Source of the DNA: an uncultured Eubacteriales bacterium
Lineage (GTDB): Bacteria > Bacillota > Clostridia > Oscillospirales > Acutalibacteraceae
Reading direction: 5' to 3'
Assembly (NCBI GenBank): GCA_949068525.1
Contig: CARTIQ010000002.1
Span: 1-64,000, forward strand
DNA: 64,000 bases
Part shown: positions 52,332 to 59,792 of the stretch, piece by piece
How positions within the stretch are numbered: position 1 is the first letter of the stretch
How the letters are laid out: every line of letters begins with the position of its first letter
Made by a program: the position numbers and the translations under genes
Notes under the pieces: model-generated
The model's database searches: none
The model's input: the letters and a program-made list of their open reading frames with translations, nothing else
Told to the model about the DNA's origin: nothing

Positions 52332-53170
52332 ACCTCCACAACCCCTTCAAAAACTTTCTCAGCCTTGCCCGTCAAATACACGCGATCCCCTGTGTACTCG
52401 ACTTTCAAGATCCCGCCTCTTAGCTTAACCACGACCTCTTGCCCCTTGTTGCAAAAGCCGTTCAAGACCGCCGCAACCACAGCCGCACTCGCTCCAGTGC
52501 CACAAGACAGTGTCTCTTTGCTGCCGCGTTCCCAGACCCTCATGCTCAGCGTCGTATCATCCACAATTTTCACGAATTCCGTATTGATTTTCTCCGGAAA
52601 AAGCTCGCTATTCTCAAAAACAGGACCGATTTTCTCCAAATCAAGCGACTGCACATCATCACAAAACACGACACAATGCGGGTTCCCCATCGAAACGCAC
52701 GTAATATCGTAGTCCCTGTTGCCAAACCGCGCCCGATAGTTTATAACCTGGTCCAAATCCAAATTGACAGGGATCTTGCTGGCACTCAGTTCCGGACAGC
52801 CCATGTCCACCGTCACCAAATCTGCCTCCGTGCCACTTTCCAAAATCTTCAAAGTCTTAATTCCGCTCAACGTTTCGACCGTAATCTCGGGCTTTTTAGC
52901 GATCCCATTGTCATAAAGGTACTTACCAACGCACCGGACACCGTTTCCGCACATCTTACCCTCGCTTCCATCAAGATTAAACATCCTCATCCTAGCGTCG
53001 GCCACGCCAGACGGGCAAATCAAGATAACGCCATCTCCACCAATCCCATAGCGTCGGTTAGACAGCCTACGGCTCAACTCGCTAGGCTCGCTAACATCCT
53101 GATCGAAGCAGTTAATATAGATATAATCGTTGCCGCAACCCTGCATTTTCGTGAACTTTAGCTCCACCAC
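52328..53170 (-). CDS. dapF: Diaminopimelate epimerase
   Basis: The 280-residue enzyme converts LL- to meso-diaminopimelate for peptidoglycan and lysine. The two active-site Cys are seen in [16 protein letters not shown] and [14 protein letters not shown], the start has [14 protein letters not shown], and the middle has [11 protein letters not shown]. It has a strong promoter and leads the dapF-pyrG-dapL operon, which gives the DapL route of lysine synthesis. Confidence 0.97.
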   Translation of the reverse strand: MVELKFTKMQGCGNDYIYINCFDQDVSEPSELSRRLSNRRYGIGGDGVILICPSGVADARMRMFNLDGSEGKMCGNGVRCVGKYLYDNGIAKKPEITVETLSGIKTLKILESGTEADLVTVDMGCPELSASKIPVNLDLDQVINYRARFGNRDYDITCVSMGNPHCVVFCDDVQSLDLEKIGPVFENSELFPEKINTEFVKIVDDTTLSMRVWERGSKETLSCGTGASAAVVAAVLNGFCNKGQEVVVKLRGGILKVEYTGDRVYLTGKAEKVFEGVVEV

Positions 53171-53226
53171 ATCGCCCCATTTTTCATTCTTTAACCCGCC
53201 GCGATTCGTCGCGCATTAGTTTAAAT

Positions 53227-53255
53227 ATTATACCCCAAATTTTCAGATTTTTCAA
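53227..53255 (-). promoter_or_regulatory. Sigma-A promoter of dapF-pyrG-dapL
   Basis: On the minus strand TTGAAA (53250-53255) and a perfect TATAAT (53227-53232) have 17-nt spacing, about 57 nt before the dapF ATG-region start. Confidence 0.8.
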
Positions 53256-53304
53256 CTCGGCACAACAAAAATTCGACTGGGTGAATAAATCCGCGGCTAC
53301 CTGT

Positions 53305-53334
53305 CCATAATTCTAACATCCAATGGCGAAAAAT
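53305..53334 (+). promoter_or_regulatory. Possible sigma-F-type promoter of spoIIR
   Basis: CCATA (53305-53309), a 15-nt spacer and GGCGAAAAAT (53325-53334) resemble the forespore sigma-F pattern GYATA and GGnnAnA, with one mismatch in each box and a spacer one base short. spoIIR is a sigma-F gene in Bacillus, so the position fits. Confidence 0.4.
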
Positions 53335-53357
53335 CTCAAACGGACGGTGTTAAAATT

Positions 53358-53966
53358 ATGAAACTTATTGAAAAATCGCTTGTATCGGGACTTTTATTGA
53401 CCTTTCTCCTCGCGCTAACGGGCTTTGCAAACAACTGCGAGAATCTTAGTACAAAGGTTTTGCGGCTACATATTCTTGCTAACTCCGATTCTGCCGAGGA
53501 CCAATCGCTAAAGCTAAATGTTCGGGACAAAATTATAGAAAAATCTGGGGACTTTCTAAACACAGCGACCGACAAGGCTTCCGCTCAAAGTCTTACCGCC
53601 AAAAACCTCGATAACATCAGGGAAATTGCCGAGCAAGAAGTTCAAAACCGCGGCTACAGCTACCCCGTAAAGGTCCAGATGACTAAGATGTACTTCCCGA
53701 CCCGAAACTACGGCAACACGACCCTCCCTGCCGGCCACTACGACACTTTGAGAGTCCTTATCGGCGAAGGCAAAGGTAAAAATTGGTGGTGCGTAATTTT
53801 CCCTCAGATGTGCCTTGGAAGTGCGAAAAATAGCGCCGCCATCGACTCTGTTTTTTCTAATTCAGAAAAAAAGATAATCAACAGCAGCGAAAATTACGAA
53901 ATTAAATTTAAAGTCGTAGAGTGGTTCTACGCGCTTAAGGGCGCCATTTATAGCTGGCTAAACTAG
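53358..53966 (+). CDS. spoIIR: Stage II sporulation protein R
   Basis: The 202-residue protein has an N-terminal signal/anchor helix (LVSGLLLTFLLALTGFA) followed by the SpoIIR core: LRLHILANSDSAEDQSLKLNVRDKI, FPTRNYGNTTLPAGHYDTLRVLIGEGKGKNWWCVIFP and MCLGSA. SpoIIR is made in the forespore and exported to activate the SpoIIGA protease, which matures sigma-E in the mother cell. Its presence strongly supports a spore-forming organism. It converges on the yebC-like gene with a 13-bp gap. Confidence 0.96.
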   Translation: MKLIEKSLVSGLLLTFLLALTGFANNCENLSTKVLRLHILANSDSAEDQSLKLNVRDKIIEKSGDFLNTATDKASAQSLTAKNLDNIREIAEQEVQNRGYSYPVKVQMTKMYFPTRNYGNTTLPAGHYDTLRVLIGEGKGKNWWCVIFPQMCLGSAKNSAAIDSVFSNSEKKIINSSENYEIKFKVVEWFYALKGAIYSWLN

Positions 53967-53979
53967 CTTAAACCCCATA

Positions 53980-54711
53980 TTATTGCGGCATTTCCCAATT
54001 ATGCCACACGTTCTGCACGTCATCGTTGTCCTCAAGCGCATCTAACAGCTTCTGCATTTTGGCGCGGTTTTCCTCCTCCGCGATGCTGCTGTACGTGCTC
54101 GGAACCATCTCCACCTCTGCCGACGCAAACTCGTACCCCTTTGATTCTAGCGCCTCTCGCACCTCACTAAAGTCTTCGGGCTCTGTGTAGATTTCAAATA
54201 TATCCTCATACGCCAAAAAGTCCGATGCACCAGCCTCCAAAGCTGCTTCCATGACTTCATCTTCGTTTTGGCCCGTCTTCTCGACAACAATTACGCCCTT
54301 TTTCGCAAACATAAACGACACGCAGCCCGGAGTCCCCAAGTTTCCACCAAATTTATCGAAATAATGCCGCAAATCCGCAGCTGTTCGGTTTCTGTTGTCG
54401 CTCAAACTCTCCACAATCACCGCAACTCCACTAGGGCCGTACCCTTCATAAACAATAGCTTCGTATTTTTCGCTATCTGCTGAGCCCGCCGCCTTCTTGA
54501 TAATCCGCTCTATGTTGTCGTTCGGCACGTTGTTGGCCTTTGCCTTGGCGATGCAATCCTTAAGCTTCGAGTTGACCGCCGGGTCGGCTCCGCCACCTTC
54601 TTTTACCGCAACAGCCAGCTCTCTACCTATCTTCGTAAAGATCTTTGCCCTTGCGCCGTCCGTTTTTTCCTTCTTCCTCTTGATATTGCTCCACTTAGAA
54701 TGCCCCGACAT
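53980..54711 (-). CDS. YebC/PmpR-family protein (TACO1-like)
   Basis: The 243-residue protein has the family start SGHSKWSNIKRKKEKTDGARAKIFTKIGRE, then NNVPNDNIERIIKKAAG, YEGYGPSGVAVIVE, RNRTAADLRHYFDKFGGNLG and a C-terminal MVPSTYSSI. Members act as transcription regulators or, as more recently shown for some, help translation of proline-rich stretches. I chose the ATG at 54711 with GGAGG 10 nt upstream. Confidence 0.96.
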   Translation of the reverse strand: MSGHSKWSNIKRKKEKTDGARAKIFTKIGRELAVAVKEGGGADPAVNSKLKDCIAKAKANNVPNDNIERIIKKAAGSADSEKYEAIVYEGYGPSGVAVIVESLSDNRNRTAADLRHYFDKFGGNLGTPGCVSFMFAKKGVIVVEKTGQNEDEVMEAALEAGASDFLAYEDIFEIYTEPEDFSEVREALESKGYEFASAEVEMVPSTYSSIAEEENRAKMQKLLDALEDNDDVQNVWHNWEMPQ

Positions 54712-54750
54712 ACCCAAAAGACCTCCTATTTCACCTTTTTTACTGATTTT

Positions 54751-54779
54751 ATTTTAGCACACAAAAAATTATATATCAA
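54751..54779 (-). promoter_or_regulatory. Sigma-A promoter of the yebC-like gene
   Basis: On the minus strand TTGATA (54774-54779) and TAAAAT (54751-54756) have 17-nt spacing, about 40 nt before the ATG. Confidence 0.72.
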
Positions 54780-54817
54780 GCCGGGCGCCAATTTTTGCAT
54801 TTTTCGAGATTTTGCCC

Positions 54818-54846
54818 TTGAAAATGTTGCCCGGGTGCGTTATAAT
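54818..54846 (+). promoter_or_regulatory. Sigma-A promoter of tRNA-Arg
   Basis: TTGAAA (54818-54823) and a perfect TATAAT (54841-54846) have 17-nt spacing. The -10 ends 13 nt before the mature tRNA. Confidence 0.82.
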
Positions 54847-54859
54847 AGTACTCGAGTTT

Positions 54860-54936
54860 CCGCTCGTGGCGCAGCTGGATAGCGCAACAGATTCCGATTC
54901 TGGAGGTCGGGGGTTCAAATCCCTCCGAGCGGGCCA
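54860..54936 (+). tRNA. tRNA-Arg (anticodon CCG)
   Basis: The 77-nt cloverleaf has a seven-pair acceptor (CCGCTCG with CGAGCGG), a GCGC/GCGC D-stem, an anticodon loop TTCCGAT with anticodon CCG, a TTCAAAT T-loop, discriminator G and an encoded CCA. It reads CGG codons. Confidence 0.95.
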
Positions 54937-54986
54937 CCTACTTTTCTTCCTTAAAGAAATGTAGGCAAAAGTACCTTTAAGTCTAC

Positions 54987-55030
54987 AAGCCAAGCGGATT
55001 TTTCTCCTTGTGTTGGCTTTATTTTTTTTT
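54987..55030 (+). terminator. Terminator downstream of tRNA-Arg
   Basis: AAGCCAA (54987-54993) pairs with TTGGCTT (55013-55019), followed by a run of nine T after one A. A second strong hairpin without a T-run (about 54937-54964) lies just after the tRNA and may be a processing signal. Confidence 0.72.
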
Positions 55031-55117
55031 GAGAAAATACGGCTTGCGTTCGTTCTAAAATGCACGAAGTGAGCCGATTAATTTTTTTATACATACCAAG
55101 TTATAATGATTTATTTG

Positions 55118-55146
55118 TTGTATTTAGTAAGCGAATACGATAAAAT
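55118..55146 (+). promoter_or_regulatory. Promoter of the capA-like gene
   Basis: TTGTAT (55118-55123) and TAAAAT (55141-55146) have 17-nt spacing and lie 42 nt before the ATG at 55189. Confidence 0.7.
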
Positions 55147-55188
55147 TAAGGGAATTAGATTTATTTGCACAAAAAGAGAGATGTTAAA

Positions 55189-56469
55189 ATGAAAAAAACG
55201 TCGACTAGCAAATTAATAAAAGCGAGTGTTCTTGGTTTGTTTATGCTCGCAGCTATAATGCTAACTGTACAATATTTTAATCCCAGTGAAGAACAAGTAA
55301 ATAAGGAAAACGTCAATAAATCTGGGCCTGTACGCGCGGTATCCACTGCTAAAATCGGGAGTATGGGCGATCTTCTTATACATTCCCCGATACTATCTGC
55401 ATTTTGCGGCGAAAAATCAAAGACTTACAATTTTGAAAAAATATTTACCCATTTAAAACCATATATAAAAACCCTTGACTACGCGGTTATAAACATGGAA
55501 GGAACTTTGGCAGAGAGCAATTTTTCGGGTTACCCTATGTTTCGGTGCCCGGACAATATAATAGACTGCGCTAAGGATTGCGGGTTTGACATGTTTTTGA
55601 CAGCAAATAATCACTCTAACGATGGCGGAGTGCCGGGATTTACACGTACTGCAGAAGTGCTAAAAAGCAAAAATGTTGATTTTATTGGGACGAGGCTCAG
55701 ACCTGATGACAAAAAATACATTATAAAGGATATAAATGGCGTCAAACTAGGGATGGTCAACTACACTTATGGCGAGATATCTGACGCTGGTATTATTAGC
55801 GTAAATGGGATTCCTTCTTCAGCCCAAAACAGTAAGCTTTTTAATGTGTTTGATTACAACCAGCTCGATGATTTCTATAAAGAGCAGAGTGCAATTATTG
55901 TCGAAATGAGAGCTAACGGGGCGGACAAAATAATATACTACATGCATTGGGGCGCGGAGTATCAATTGAAGGAAAACACGACGCAAAGAGCCATCGCACA
56001 AAAGCTATGTGACCTCGGCGTGGACGTTATTATCGGCGGGCACCCTCATGTTATACAGCCCATTGACGTATTACACTCGGATATTTCGGGCAAAACCACC
56101 CTTTGTATTTATTCCATAGGCAACGCGGTTTCAAATCAGCGCCAAGAGCGAATGGATATGAAGAGTGGCCATACTGAGGACGGCGTGTTGTTCTCTGTGA
56201 CGTTTACAAAATACAGTGATGGCAACGTTTTAACCTCAGACGTTGAGATTTTACCTACATGGGTAAATTTATATAGTAGTAACGGCAAAAATATATATCA
56301 GATCGTACCTCTGAACAAATCTATAAACTGGCAGAGTAATTTTAATTTAAGCGCTTCTCAAAATGGAGTTGAGCGCGCCAATAAGTCATTCAACCGGACA
56401 TTGCAGTTGTTGTCACCCGGTTTGCAAAAAGCCAAGGATGCCCTTTCGCAACGTTTAGCTGCCGGCTAA
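55189..56469 (+). CDS. CapA/PgsA-like metallophosphatase-fold protein
   Basis: The 426-residue protein has one N-terminal membrane helix (LGLFMLAAIMLTVQYF) and an extracellular calcineurin-like domain of the CapA family: GSMGDLLIHSPI, VINMEGTLAES, LTANNHSNDGG, YYMHWGAEYQL and IIGGHPHVIQPI hold the metal-binding Asp, His and Asn residues. In Bacillus PgsA/CapA helps make or export poly-gamma-glutamate, but no pgsB or pgsC lies here, so the role is open. The ATG at 55189 is preceded by AGAGAG, and tRNA genes flank the gene. Confidence 0.88.
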   Translation: MKKTSTSKLIKASVLGLFMLAAIMLTVQYFNPSEEQVNKENVNKSGPVRAVSTAKIGSMGDLLIHSPILSAFCGEKSKTYNFEKIFTHLKPYIKTLDYAVINMEGTLAESNFSGYPMFRCPDNIIDCAKDCGFDMFLTANNHSNDGGVPGFTRTAEVLKSKNVDFIGTRLRPDDKKYIIKDINGVKLGMVNYTYGEISDAGIISVNGIPSSAQNSKLFNVFDYNQLDDFYKEQSAIIVEMRANGADKIIYYMHWGAEYQLKENTTQRAIAQKLCDLGVDVIIGGHPHVIQPIDVLHSDISGKTTLCIYSIGNAVSNQRQERMDMKSGHTEDGVLFSVTFTKYSDGNVLTSDVEILPTWVNLYSSNGKNIYQIVPLNKSINWQSNFNLSASQNGVERANKSFNRTLQLLSPGLQKAKDALSQRLAAG

Positions 56470-56479
56470 TCAGGGGTTT

Positions 56480-56556
56480 TGGTGGACACAAAGGGACTCG
56501 AACCCTTGACCTCTCGCGTGTGAGGCGAACGCTCTAACCAGCTGAGCTATGCGTCC
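56480..56556 (-). tRNA. tRNA-Val (anticodon CAC)
   Basis: On the minus strand the acceptor GGACGCA pairs with TGTGTCC (one G-T), the D-stem is GCTC/GAGC, the anticodon loop CTCACAC gives CAC, the T-loop is TTCGAGT, the discriminator is A and CCA is encoded. It lies only 6 bp after the ASCH gene stop and may be processed from that transcript. Confidence 0.95.
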
Positions 56557-56562
56557 ATGATA

Positions 56563-56928
56563 TTACTGCTCTTTAATACTGCTTTTTAGGCACTTTATTC
56601 CGATCGCATAACAACCCAAGTCTGCGACCCTATTTGCCCCTTTGAACTTCTTATAAATGCCCAAAGCCTCATCAAAACTGCTTGCAAACGGGATGGCATT
56701 TTTGAACCCCTCGTTCTTTAGCATATCTTCAAAGTTTTTATAAAAGTTTAAATGCGTCACCTCGCACAAAACAAAGTTGCCGCTGTTCGACTCTAGCTTT
56801 AAAATGTCGCCTGCCTTAAGGTTTCTAACATAATCTGTTGCAACCCGACACTCGATTTGCTTAACGCCCTGCGATATGTACTTTAAAAATGGCAATTTCT
56901 CGCTATCCGTCATGTTCAATTTATACAT
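56563..56928 (-). CDS. ASCH-domain protein
   Basis: The 121-residue protein has the ASCH fold: FLKYISQGVKQIECRVATDYVRNLKAGDILKLES, with the conserved KxxExR-like pattern, then CEVTHLNFYKNFEDMLK. ASCH domains bind RNA or modified bases, and some cleave acylated nucleosides. No specific function can be given. I chose the ATG at 56928. It sits between an exported phosphatase and tRNA-Val on the same strand. Confidence 0.82.
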   Translation of the reverse strand: MYKLNMTDSEKLPFLKYISQGVKQIECRVATDYVRNLKAGDILKLESNSGNFVLCEVTHLNFYKNFEDMLKNEGFKNAIPFASSFDEALGIYKKFKGANRVADLGCYAIGIKCLKSSIKEQ

Positions 56929-56986
56929 TATCCAACACAATCCTCTTCTTTGTGCGCTTTGGCTAAGGATTTAGGTTTTAATATAA

Positions 56987-57871
56987 TCATAAATTAGAAT
57001 ATATGTAAAACTGTTTATCTTCAGATTCTCTTACAAACCTATTTTTAATCTTCTCTAAATTTCTCTTTGAAACTCCGCAAGCAAGCAAATAGTTTTCAGT
57101 AGTACCGTAATTTTCTGATATATAATCTATACCATGTTTTATTTTGCTTGGAGGAGTTGCATGATACTTTCCAATAGCTGCTTCTCCAAAGTTTTTTATA
57201 TCTTTTTCGATAATTGCTTTAATTTTGGGATTCTCCTTGATTAAATCATAAGAAACAGAATAATTCTGCATTATATCTTCGGCAGAAACATCGGCCAATC
57301 CTAATAATAGCATTGCAAGCAATCCTGTTCTGTCTTTTCCTGCAAAACAATGAAAGAGCGTACATCCTTCTGTATCTGCAATAATATCAAAAGCAGTTTT
57401 TACCCAATTGCCTTCACCAGTATAATATAGAAACTTTCTAGCCGAACTTTCATCTGATCTTGTCTCTTTATCAGTACTATGCTCGTTGTAAATTTTAACT
57501 ATATCTATGTTTTGATAATTAATTCCCGGGATATTAGAAAACTTATCTGGATGCTCCAAGTAATAAGGGGCTTCGCGTAAATCAAGGACAGCTGTTACAC
57601 CATAAGATTTTAGTGTTTCAATATCTTTTAAAGTCAAGTTATCGGTGTCATCCGAGCGCAAGAACACACCATATTTTGTAATTTTATCATCAGAAGTTTT
57701 ATACCCGCCTAAATCTCGTGTATTATAAGTTGTTTCAAGTTTAACAATTTTAGACTTCTCTTTTTCTAAAACTGAACTGTCAACCTGCAGGGGTAAAGCA
57801 AAAGCATTTTCAGCAAGGCACAATGGCGTAAGAAGTGTAAGAAATAGTACAAATAATTTTTTTAATTTCAT
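56987..57871 (-). CDS. Exported tyrosine/dual-specificity phosphatase (PtpB/LipA-like)
   Basis: The 294-residue protein opens with a signal peptide (KKLFVLFLTLLTPLCLAENAFA) and then shows the Y_phosphatase3 pattern: TTYNTRDLGGYKT, GVFLRSDDTDNLTLKDI, AVLDLREAPYYLEHPD, and the P-loop LFHCFAGKDRTGLLAML with the CX5R catalytic Cys and Arg. Secreted relatives in Listeria (LipA) and Mycobacterium (PtpB) act on host or surface phosphosubstrates. I chose the ATG at 57871 with GGAGG 9 nt upstream. The gene is A+T richer than its neighbours and lies between tRNA-Ser and tRNA-Val. Confidence 0.9.
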   Translation of the reverse strand: MKLKKLFVLFLTLLTPLCLAENAFALPLQVDSSVLEKEKSKIVKLETTYNTRDLGGYKTSDDKITKYGVFLRSDDTDNLTLKDIETLKSYGVTAVLDLREAPYYLEHPDKFSNIPGINYQNIDIVKIYNEHSTDKETRSDESSARKFLYYTGEGNWVKTAFDIIADTEGCTLFHCFAGKDRTGLLAMLLLGLADVSAEDIMQNYSVSYDLIKENPKIKAIIEKDIKNFGEAAIGKYHATPPSKIKHGIDYISENYGTTENYLLACGVSKRNLEKIKNRFVRESEDKQFYIYSNL

Positions 57872-57932
57872 TTGAAAATTCCTCCAAATTTGACTTGTTA
57901 TTTTTGCCCACTGCATCAAAAGGTACATTATT

Positions 57933-58024
<92 letters not shown>

Positions 58025-58055
58025 ATTCTACTCGCGACCTATTAATTATATTGCA

Positions 58056-58224
58056 TTATCTCGGCCGTGTCAAGATCCGCGCCGAAATCATCACATAAAT
58101 CGAGGTCAGGTTTATGAATATCACCGCAAGCAGAAGGCCCATCACAACGACGCTCATAAGGTATATCAGCCACCACACCCTTTGTTTGTGCCGCTTTATG
58201 CCGAAGCCAGGTCCCGATCCGCGC
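58056..58224 (-). pseudogene. 5'-truncated copy of the neighbouring small membrane protein gene
   Basis: On the minus strand a frame with no start codon encodes IKRHKQRVWWLIYLMSV and VVMGLLLAVIFINL, nearly the same as the C-terminal half of the protein at 58225-58500, then a different tail to a TAA at 58056-58058. Most base changes between the copies are synonymous, so the copy was probably once a full gene. It now lacks the N-terminal 60 codons. Confidence 0.7.
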
Positions 58225-58342
58225 TTAAGTTACCGTCATTAGGTTTATGAGTATCACCGCAAACAGAAGACCCATCACGACAACGCTCATGAGGTATATT
58301 AGCCACCACGCTCTTTGTTTGTGCCGCTTTACCGCCGAAACC
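58108..58342. repeat. Imperfect tandem repeat, period 133 bp
   Basis: About 95-100 bp starting at 58108 is repeated starting at 58241. In my alignment about eleven positions differ, all by transitions. The period is not a multiple of three. Confidence 0.8.
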
Positions 58343-58500
58343 GCGTCCATGCTTTTGAGCACCTTTTTCGCCTCTTTTTCCAACGTCTCTCGCTCCACGG
58401 CCTCGGCATATTCGGGCCTCACAAACAGTAGCGCCTTATCATAGTATCGGTTTTCGGTCTCGATTACCTCTATGACATACTTGTTGACTCCCTTTATCAC
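58225..58500 (-). CDS. Small tail-anchored membrane protein (91 aa), unknown
   Basis: I do not recognise this protein. The first 60 residues are soluble and charged, with LLFVRPEYAEAVERETLEKEAKK, and the end is one membrane helix (WWLIYLMSVVVMGLLFAVILINL). A basic RHKQR patch before the helix predicts a cytoplasmic N-terminus. The start is GTG after a GAGGTG site. A broken tandem copy of its 3' half lies directly downstream. Confidence 0.72.
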   Translation of the reverse strand: MIKGVNKYVIEVIETENRYYDKALLFVRPEYAEAVERETLEKEAKKVLKSMDAVSAVKRHKQRAWWLIYLMSVVVMGLLFAVILINLMTVT

Positions 58501-58803
58501 GCGGCATCACCTCAACTCAAACTCTATTAGTAATTTTCTCAAAAATTTTAACTTATATTCAAAAATTCTTCATAAAATTTGGTTAACCTCTTTTTATACT
58601 AACCGTAAAAATTTTCGATATTTTGCCCCTTGGCAAAAACATTTTTGTTGAAAACTTTGTGGAAAAAGTGGAAAACACCCCATAAATCAATGTTTTATTT
58701 TCATTTTCTTTAACCTCTTGTTTTTTTTAAAACTTTTCGTATTTTTTTGTTCGATTTTTTATTTAAAATTTTTTGCTCAAAATTTGTATCTTTTTATAAA
58801 AAT
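58501..58803. other. A+T-rich intergenic stretch
   Basis: This 303-bp stretch shows no gene. It has two loosely DnaA-box-like words (TGTGGAAAA and GTGGAAAAC near 58658-58676), which are not close enough to call. The promoter of the next gene follows. Confidence 0.5.
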
Positions 58804-58832
58804 TTGTTCTATACTAATATATATGTTAAAAT
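58804..58832 (+). promoter_or_regulatory. Promoter of the DNA glycosylase gene
   Basis: TTGTTC (58804-58809) and TAAAAT (58827-58832) have 17-nt spacing. Transcription would start near 58839, after several upstream in-frame ATGs, which supports the TTG start at 58856. Confidence 0.68.
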
Positions 58833-58855
58833 TTTACCTTGAGGTGTTATGTGTC

Positions 58856-59698
58856 TTGAACATACATGTTGTCGACGAAAATCAGATTGTCTTGTCCGAA
58901 GTTGCCGATTTTGACTTGGCCGAGACGTTTAATTGTGGTCAATGTTTCCGCTGGAATCCGTCTGGCGACAATGAATTTGTTGGTGTTGCTTTTGACTGCG
59001 TTGTTAATATTCTAAAAAAGAAAAATAAAATCGTTTTGACAGGTAAATCCATGGCAAAAAATTTCGACACCGTTTGGCAAAATTACTTCGATCTAGACAG
59101 CGATTACAGCAAAGTTAAGGCGGGACTTTCCTCTCTGGACGCCACTTTGAGTCTCGCTTGCAAATATGCGCCAGGAATCCGCATTCTACAGCAGGACCCG
59201 TGGGAGGCACTGTGCTCGTTTATAATCTCTCAAAACAACAATATTCCGCGGATTAAAGGCATTATTGAGCGTTTGTGCCGATGCTTTGGCCGTGAAGTTG
59301 AGCCGGGTTTTTTTAGTTTTCCCAAAATCACAACGATTACAAAATTAGATAAAGACGATTTATCCCCAATAAAATGCGGGTTTCGCGATGCTTACATTTT
59401 AGATGCCGCTCAAAAAGTAGCTTCAGGAGAAGTCGATTTTGCAAAAATAGCCCGTATGCCCTTGGATTCGGCCCGCAAAGAGCTTATGAAAATCAAAGGG
59501 GTTGGCCCAAAAGTTGCCGAATGCGCCCTTCTTTATGGCTTCCATCGGCTAGAGGCTTTTCCCATTGACGTTTGGATGCAGCGCGCCCTCGATACCTTCT
59601 TTCCTGGGAAGGATATCTCCTATTTTGGGCGTCACGCCGGGATCGCTCAGCAATATATCTTTCATTATAGCCGCATGAATCCAAGTTTAGTCAAGTAA
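58856..59698 (+). CDS. ogg: 8-oxoguanine DNA glycosylase/AP lyase (OGG1-type)
   Basis: The 280-residue protein has the OGG N-terminal domain (FDLAETFNCGQCFRWNPSG), then an HhH-GPD domain with CSFIISQNNNIPRIKGIIERLC, MKIKGVGPKVAECALLYGF (hairpin and catalytic Lys) and AFPIDVWMQRAL (catalytic Asp). It removes 8-oxoguanine from DNA. TTG at 58856 (GAGGTG 9 nt upstream) gives the usual family length. A 46-codon upstream extension is hydrophobic and lies before the promoter. Confidence 0.93.
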   Translation: MNIHVVDENQIVLSEVADFDLAETFNCGQCFRWNPSGDNEFVGVAFDCVVNILKKKNKIVLTGKSMAKNFDTVWQNYFDLDSDYSKVKAGLSSLDATLSLACKYAPGIRILQQDPWEALCSFIISQNNNIPRIKGIIERLCRCFGREVEPGFFSFPKITTITKLDKDDLSPIKCGFRDAYILDAAQKVASGEVDFAKIARMPLDSARKELMKIKGVGPKVAECALLYGFHRLEAFPIDVWMQRALDTFFPGKDISYFGRHAGIAQQYIFHYSRMNPSLVK

Positions 59699-59722
59699 AA
59701 GGGAATCTTCATAAATAAAAAA

Positions 59723-59765
59723 GCAGCCGCGCGGTATATTGCGGCTGTTTCTCAATTTTTTAAGC
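59723..59765. terminator. Bidirectional terminator between the glycosylase and ychF
   Basis: CAGCCGC (59724-59730) pairs with GCGGCTG (59741-59747). A T-rich run follows on the plus strand and, on the minus strand, six T follow the stem, so both convergent genes can end here. Confidence 0.88.
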
Positions 59766-59792
59766 ATTTGCAAAATTCACGGCCACGGCCAC

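Noticed and set aside
51930..52712. Plus-strand 260-residue frame across pyrG and dapF
   Set aside because: Shadow of two overlapping conserved genes on the minus strand.
54769..55065. Minus-strand 98-residue frame with RRDLNPRPPESESVALSSCATSG
   Set aside because: This is the well-known false peptide produced by reading across the antisense of a tRNA-Arg gene; the tRNA at 54860-54936 explains it.
58655..58680. Two DnaA-box-like words in the A+T-rich gap
   Set aside because: Each differs from TTATCCACA and there are only two, with no initiator genes near; chance is enough.
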